From positions 1-8,796 of the forward strand of contig CAIXEV010000696.1 of NCBI GenBank assembly GCA_903918555.1: a stretch of DNA of 8,796 nucleotides, in the 5' to 3' direction. The stretch is from an uncultured bacterium. GTDB lineage: Bacteria > Planctomycetota > Phycisphaerae > Phycisphaerales > SM1A02. Below, piece by piece: positions 5,855-8,796 of this stretch (its first letter is position 1; each line of letters starts with the position of its first letter). The translations under genes were made by a program, and so were the position numbers. Under the pieces are notes generated by a model. The model searched no databases, was not told where the DNA came from, and saw nothing but the letters and a program-made list of their open reading frames with translations.

Positions 5855-7042
5855 GTGACCGTCCTCGGGATCATCCTCGCCTCGCTGAGCCTGGTGCTCG
5901 CAGCGGTGTCTCTGGTGCTGATCGTGCGCATCGCGCGCGCCGACCGGAAGATCCCGCGCGTGCGGGACGGCGACCTGCTTCCGCCTGCGGCCGGTCTGCT
6001 CTCGATCGTCATTCCCGCCCACAACGAGGAGCGCGTCATCGCCGAGAGCGTCCGCGGACTGCGCCGGCAGACCCGCCGCAACTTCGAGGCGATCTATGTG
6101 CTCGACCGCTGCACCGACCGCACGCGCGAGCTGCTCGTCGCCGCAGCGGAGGGCGACCCGCGCATCCGCTTCATCGAGAACGGCCACTGTCCCGACGACT
6201 GGGCCGGCAAGTGCAACGCGTGCCGCGTGGGCGCGCGCGAGGCGACGGGCGAGTGGCTGCTCTTCACCGACGCCGACTGCCGCTTCGCGCCGGACATGCT
6301 CGACGCCATGCTGGCGATCGCGCAGGCCCGCGGAACGACGCTCCTCTCGGCGCTCGGGCGCCTCACCTTCCAGCACGGTTTCGAGCGGCTGCTGCAGCCC
6401 GTCGCGGCGGCGGTGCTCCTGCGCATCTTTCCGCTCGACAAGGCGAACCGCGAGCACCGGCGCTGGCCGTTCGCGAACGGGCAGTTCCTGCTGTTCCGCC
6501 GCGACGCCTACGAGGCGTTCGGCGGACACGACCTCGTGAAGGACGCGCTCCTCGAGGACCTCGCGTTCGCGTGGCGCATCCACGCCCGCGGCGGACGGCT
6601 GGGCGTCGTCGATGCGTCGCGGCGCATGGAGGTCGCGATGTACGACTCCGCCAAGGCGATGCGCTCGGGCTGGACGCGCATCTACATCGAGAGCTGCGGC
6701 CGCCGGCCGCGCAGGCTTGTCTTCGCGGCGGTCGAGCTCTTCATCGTGTCCGTCGTCCTGCCGCTTGCGGCGCTCGCCGCGACCGTCGTCGGGGTCGCGG
6801 GCTCGCTCGCGGGACGCGACGGGTCGGTGCTCGTTGCTGCGATCGGACTCGTCGCGATCACCCTCGGCTTCGCGACCGTCGCGCTCCTCCACCAGCGCCA
6901 GCGCGCGCCGCTCCTCGGCGCGTTCGCCCACCCGTTTGCGGCCTTCCATGTGGTGCGATGGCTCTTCGACGGCGCGCGCATGCTCCGTCAACGCGTGCCG
7001 GTCCGCTGGGGCGGGCGCGAGTACATCCTCGAGCCTCAGTGA
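5855..7042 (+). CDS. Membrane-anchored family 2 glycosyltransferase (CrtQ/HpnB-like)
   Basis: This enzyme should transfer a sugar from a nucleotide-sugar donor to an unknown, probably lipid or membrane-bound, acceptor at the cytoplasmic face of the inner membrane. Numbering is from GTG 5855 (395 residues). An N-terminal helix at 2-24 is followed by the GT-A domain: SIVIPAHNEE (50-59), LDRCTDRT with Asp84 and Asp88, DDWAGK (114-119), the metal-binding DAD (139-141), NGQFLLFRRDAYEAFGGH (208-225) and LLEDLA with the probable catalytic Asp235. Two C-terminal helices lie at about 288-314 and 324-345, and the protein ends in RWGGREYILEP. The WAGK and NGQ...RR...GGH pattern resembles CrtQ-type carotenoid and HpnB hopanoid-associated transferases, but the acceptor cannot be read from sequence, and no carotenoid or hopanoid genes are nearby. 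GTG 5855 is chosen because it opens at the first helix and follows TACCAT by eight bases. ATG 5810 would add 15 residues. Confidence 0.87.
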   Translation: MTVLGIILASLSLVLAAVSLVLIVRIARADRKIPRVRDGDLLPPAAGLLSIVIPAHNEERVIAESVRGLRRQTRRNFEAIYVLDRCTDRTRELLVAAAEGDPRIRFIENGHCPDDWAGKCNACRVGAREATGEWLLFTDADCRFAPDMLDAMLAIAQARGTTLLSALGRLTFQHGFERLLQPVAAAVLLRIFPLDKANREHRRWPFANGQFLLFRRDAYEAFGGHDLVKDALLEDLAFAWRIHARGGRLGVVDASRRMEVAMYDSAKAMRSGWTRIYIESCGRRPRRLVFAAVELFIVSVVLPLAALAATVVGVAGSLAGRDGSVLVAAIGLVAITLGFATVALLHQRQRAPLLGAFAHPFAAFHVVRWLFDGARMLRQRVPVRWGGREYILEPQ

Positions 7043-7087
7043 GCCCGGGCTGCGTTCGCGCCAACGACGCGCCCCTCGCGGCATGGC

Positions 7088-7093
7088 TACACT
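7088..7093 (+). promoter_or_regulatory. Candidate -10 element (TACACT) for the permease gene
   Basis: TACACT lies in the 73-base gap after the glycosyltransferase gene, 22 bases before the ATG at 7116, giving a predicted leader of about 15 bases without a Shine-Dalgarno sequence. It is the same hexamer as upstream of surE but further from its start codon, so it is weaker evidence. Confidence 0.35.
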
Positions 7094-7115
7094 CCGCGCC
7101 ACTCCGGCCTGATCG

Positions 7116-8796
7116 ATGTACGCCCCGCTCCTCGCCAACCGCTACCTCACCTCGAGGATCATCCCGCTGATCGCGGTGGGTGCCGTCGCGCTCTGCGTGG
7201 CGCTCGTCATCATCGTGGTGAGCGTCATGTCGGGCTTCCTCGACATGGTGCGCAACTCGGGCAAGACGCTCATCGGCGATGTGGTCGTGAGCTACCCGAT
7301 CTCGGGCATCCCCTACTACGACGAACTGATCAAGGAGATCGAGGCGCTCCCGGAGACCGAGGCGGCCAGCCCGATCGTCGAGACGCTCGGCCTCCTCCGC
7401 ATGCCCTACGGCACGATGGAGACGACGCAGGTTCCGGGCGAACCGGGCCGCAGCGAGCAGAGCATCCGCGGGCGCGTCGAGTTCGTGCATGTGTGGGGCA
7501 TCGAGCCGGAGTCGCTCGAGCGGGTCGCGGGCTTCTACGACAAGCTCTACTGGCGCAAGCCGAGCGACGAGGTCGCCAAGGGCCTTGCGCCCGACGATCC
7601 GCGGCTCGAGGCGTACTACCAGCGCGACGAGCAGGGCAAGTCGCTGCGCTCCTCGCGCGGCCGCGACGGCATCGTGCTCGGGATCGAGATCTCGCCCTAC
7701 AACAAGCGCACGCGCGACGGAAGCTACCGAACGCGCGGGCCAAGCGGCGCGCAGGATCCCGACTACTTCATGCCGGACATGCCGACGACGCTGACCCTGG
7801 TCCCCATCTCGTCGAACGCGAAGCTCGGCGAGGACCAGAGCCGCGAACTCGACATCGTCAACGAGATCCAGAGCGGCGTGTTCACCATCGACTCGCAGCG
7901 AGTGCTCGTGCCGATCAAGGTGACGCAGGAGATGCTCAAGCTCGACGAGGCTCCGTTCGCGGATCCGTCGAAGCGCGACGCGAACGGCCGGCCGATGATC
8001 GTCGGCACCACGCCCGCACGCGCGACGACGATCGTGGTGCGCGCGAAGGACGGCGTCCGCTCGGAGGATCTGCTCGCCGGGGTGGAGCGCGCGTACGCGA
8101 GCTTCTCGGCGCGGATGCGCGCGGACCCGACGCGAACCCTGCTGCCGCCGCCGATCGACCGCACCAACATCGAGACCTGGGAGCAGCGGCTCGCCGACCT
8201 GATCGGCCCGGTGCAGAAGGAGCGCGAGCTGATGCGCACGCTCTTCTCGATCGTGTACATCGTGTGCGCGGCGCTGGTGCTCGCGATCTTCTGGGCGATC
8301 GTCCAGGAGAAGACGCGCGACATCGGCATCCTGCGCGCGGTGGGCGCGTCGCGCGTCGGCATCCTGTGGATCTTCCTGCGGTACGGCCTCTTGATCGGCG
8401 TCGTCGGCTCGCTGGTGGGCGTGCTCCTCGCGTCGATCATCGTGAACCGTCTCAACGACATCCACGAACTGATCGGCATGCCCGCCTCGACCCCCGTGAA
8501 GGTGACCGCATGGATCGCTGCGGCGCTGGCGCTCGTGATGCTCGTCCGCGGCCTGCGCCGCGCGTCGGCGCTGCAGACGGTGTGCTGGGCCTTCGGCTTC
8601 GCCGCGCTCAGCGTCATCGCCTTCAGCCTGCTGAACTACCAGGGCTACATGGTCTGGGATCCAGCCGTCTACTACTTCACCCGCATCCCGAGCGAAGTCG
8701 ACTGGGACACCGTCCGCACGACCGTGGCGGGCGGGATCCTCTTCAGCGTCATCGGCGCTGCGATTCCCGCCGCGCGCGCCGCCGACACGGACCCGG
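7116..8796 (+). CDS. LolC/LolE/FtsX-type ABC transporter permease, 3' end missing
   Basis: This is probably the membrane subunit of an ABC system of the LolCDE/MacB type, which extracts lipoproteins or other hydrophobic cargo from the inner membrane. The frame stays open for 560 codons to the window edge. ATG 7116 is nearly forced, because an in-frame TGA lies at 7110-7112. TM1 spans about 15-37 within RYLTSRIIPLIAVGA, close to the LolC/E opening, and is followed by VMSGF. A large extracytoplasmic domain covers about 40-375. TM2 is about 376-396, with the cytoplasmic coupling motif QEKTRDIGILRAVGAS (397-412), and TM3 is about 414-443. Two extra hydrophobic segments (about 463-480 and 488-506) come next, then WDPAVYYFTRIPSEVDW (514-530) and TM4 (about 533-550), ending in IPAARAA, which is usual just before a LolE C-terminus. 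LolC/E proteins have about 400-415 residues, so this one is clearly enlarged. A LolD-type ATPase would be expected just downstream, outside the window. Confidence 0.88.
   Translation, partial: MYAPLLANRYLTSRIIPLIAVGAVALCVALVIIVVSVMSGFLDMVRNSGKTLIGDVVVSYPISGIPYYDELIKEIEALPETEAASPIVETLGLLRMPYGTMETTQVPGEPGRSEQSIRGRVEFVHVWGIEPESLERVAGFYDKLYWRKPSDEVAKGLAPDDPRLEAYYQRDEQGKSLRSSRGRDGIVLGIEISPYNKRTRDGSYRTRGPSGAQDPDYFMPDMPTTLTLVPISSNAKLGEDQSRELDIVNEIQSGVFTIDSQRVLVPIKVTQEMLKLDEAPFADPSKRDANGRPMIVGTTPARATTIVVRAKDGVRSEDLLAGVERAYASFSARMRADPTRTLLPPPIDRTNIETWEQRLADLIGPVQKERELMRTLFSIVYIVCAALVLAIFWAIVQEKTRDIGILRAVGASRVGILWIFLRYGLLIGVVGSLVGVLLASIIVNRLNDIHELIGMPASTPVKVTAWIAAALALVMLVRGLRRASALQTVCWAFGFAALSVIAFSLLNYQGYMVWDPAVYYFTRIPSEVDWDTVRTTVAGGILFSVIGAAIPAARAADTDP

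Noticed and set aside
5776..6081. N-terminal extension of the surE frame up to an ATG at 6081
   Set aside because: SurE proteins begin at MRI(L/M)LTNDDG, and the extension would run through the promoter region and into the divergent glycosyltransferase gene.
5522..7138. 538-codon minus-strand frame opposite the glycosyltransferase gene
   Set aside because: It overlaps surE in another frame and lies antisense to a gene with clear GT2 motifs; its composition is that of a shadow frame.
5026..7170. 714-codon plus-strand frame spanning surE and the glycosyltransferase gene
   Set aside because: It crosses two well-supported genes in the wrong frame or strand, and its translation is Arg/Ala/His-rich with no domains.
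7962..7973. A further exact GATCCGTCGAAG inside the permease gene
   Set aside because: It encodes the same DPSK tetrapeptide using this genome's preferred codons, and a single isolated copy is most simply explained by chance and not by a mobile or regulatory repeat.
6858..8465. 535-codon minus-strand frame opposite the permease gene
   Set aside because: Its translation is dominated by Arg, Asp, His and Ala with no membrane or domain features, while the plus frame has a clear permease architecture.

Overview
The window is GC-rich (roughly two thirds G+C by eye), gene-dense bacterial chromosome. It holds seven protein-coding genes, of which the first and last run off the window. I see no rRNA, tRNA, CRISPR array, insertion sequence or phage gene. 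An ExbD protein, a TonB-like protein and a LolC/E-type permease point to a diderm (two-membrane) bacterium. GC content, the very long TonB linker and the scarcity of Shine-Dalgarno sequences would suit a planctomycete of the Phycisphaerae type. That placement is an inference of low to moderate confidence, because no rRNA gene or other phylogenetic marker was compared.

Layout, left to right. (1) The 3' three quarters of gyrA (1-2174, +). (2) An ExbD/TolR-family gene 53 bases further on (2228-2755, +), probably in the same transcript, and the only gene here with a recognisable Shine-Dalgarno-like sequence. (3) A TonB-like gene (2853-4520, +) with an N-terminal anchor carrying the SxxxH pattern of TonB, a very long Pro/Asp-rich linker and a TonB-type C-terminal domain. 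(4) A small two-helix membrane protein of unknown function (4621-4971, +). (5) surE, the stationary-phase survival nucleotidase (4993-5775, -), convergent with gene 4 and divergent from gene 6. (6) A membrane-anchored family 2 glycosyltransferase (5855-7042, +). (7) The 5' part of a LolC/LolE/FtsX-type ABC transporter permease (7116 to the end, +).

The genes do not form one pathway. exbD and the tonB-like gene clearly belong together as parts of a proton-motive-force energy-transduction system. Their motor partner ExbB is not in the window. surE, the glycosyltransferase and the permease look independently transcribed.

The most informative non-coding signal is a TANNNT hexamer (TACCAT, TACACT or TAGGCT) shortly before five of the six visible start codons. 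In three cases the spacing puts the predicted transcription start at or within about two bases of the start codon, which suggests leaderless mRNAs. Other points worth a second look are a predicted extra two-helix hairpin in the permease, a degenerate GyrA box paired with a near-canonical copy later in the same domain, and an 8-bp inverted repeat just upstream of the small membrane protein gene. I found no convincing new multi-gene system; most of the window is ordinary housekeeping and envelope content.
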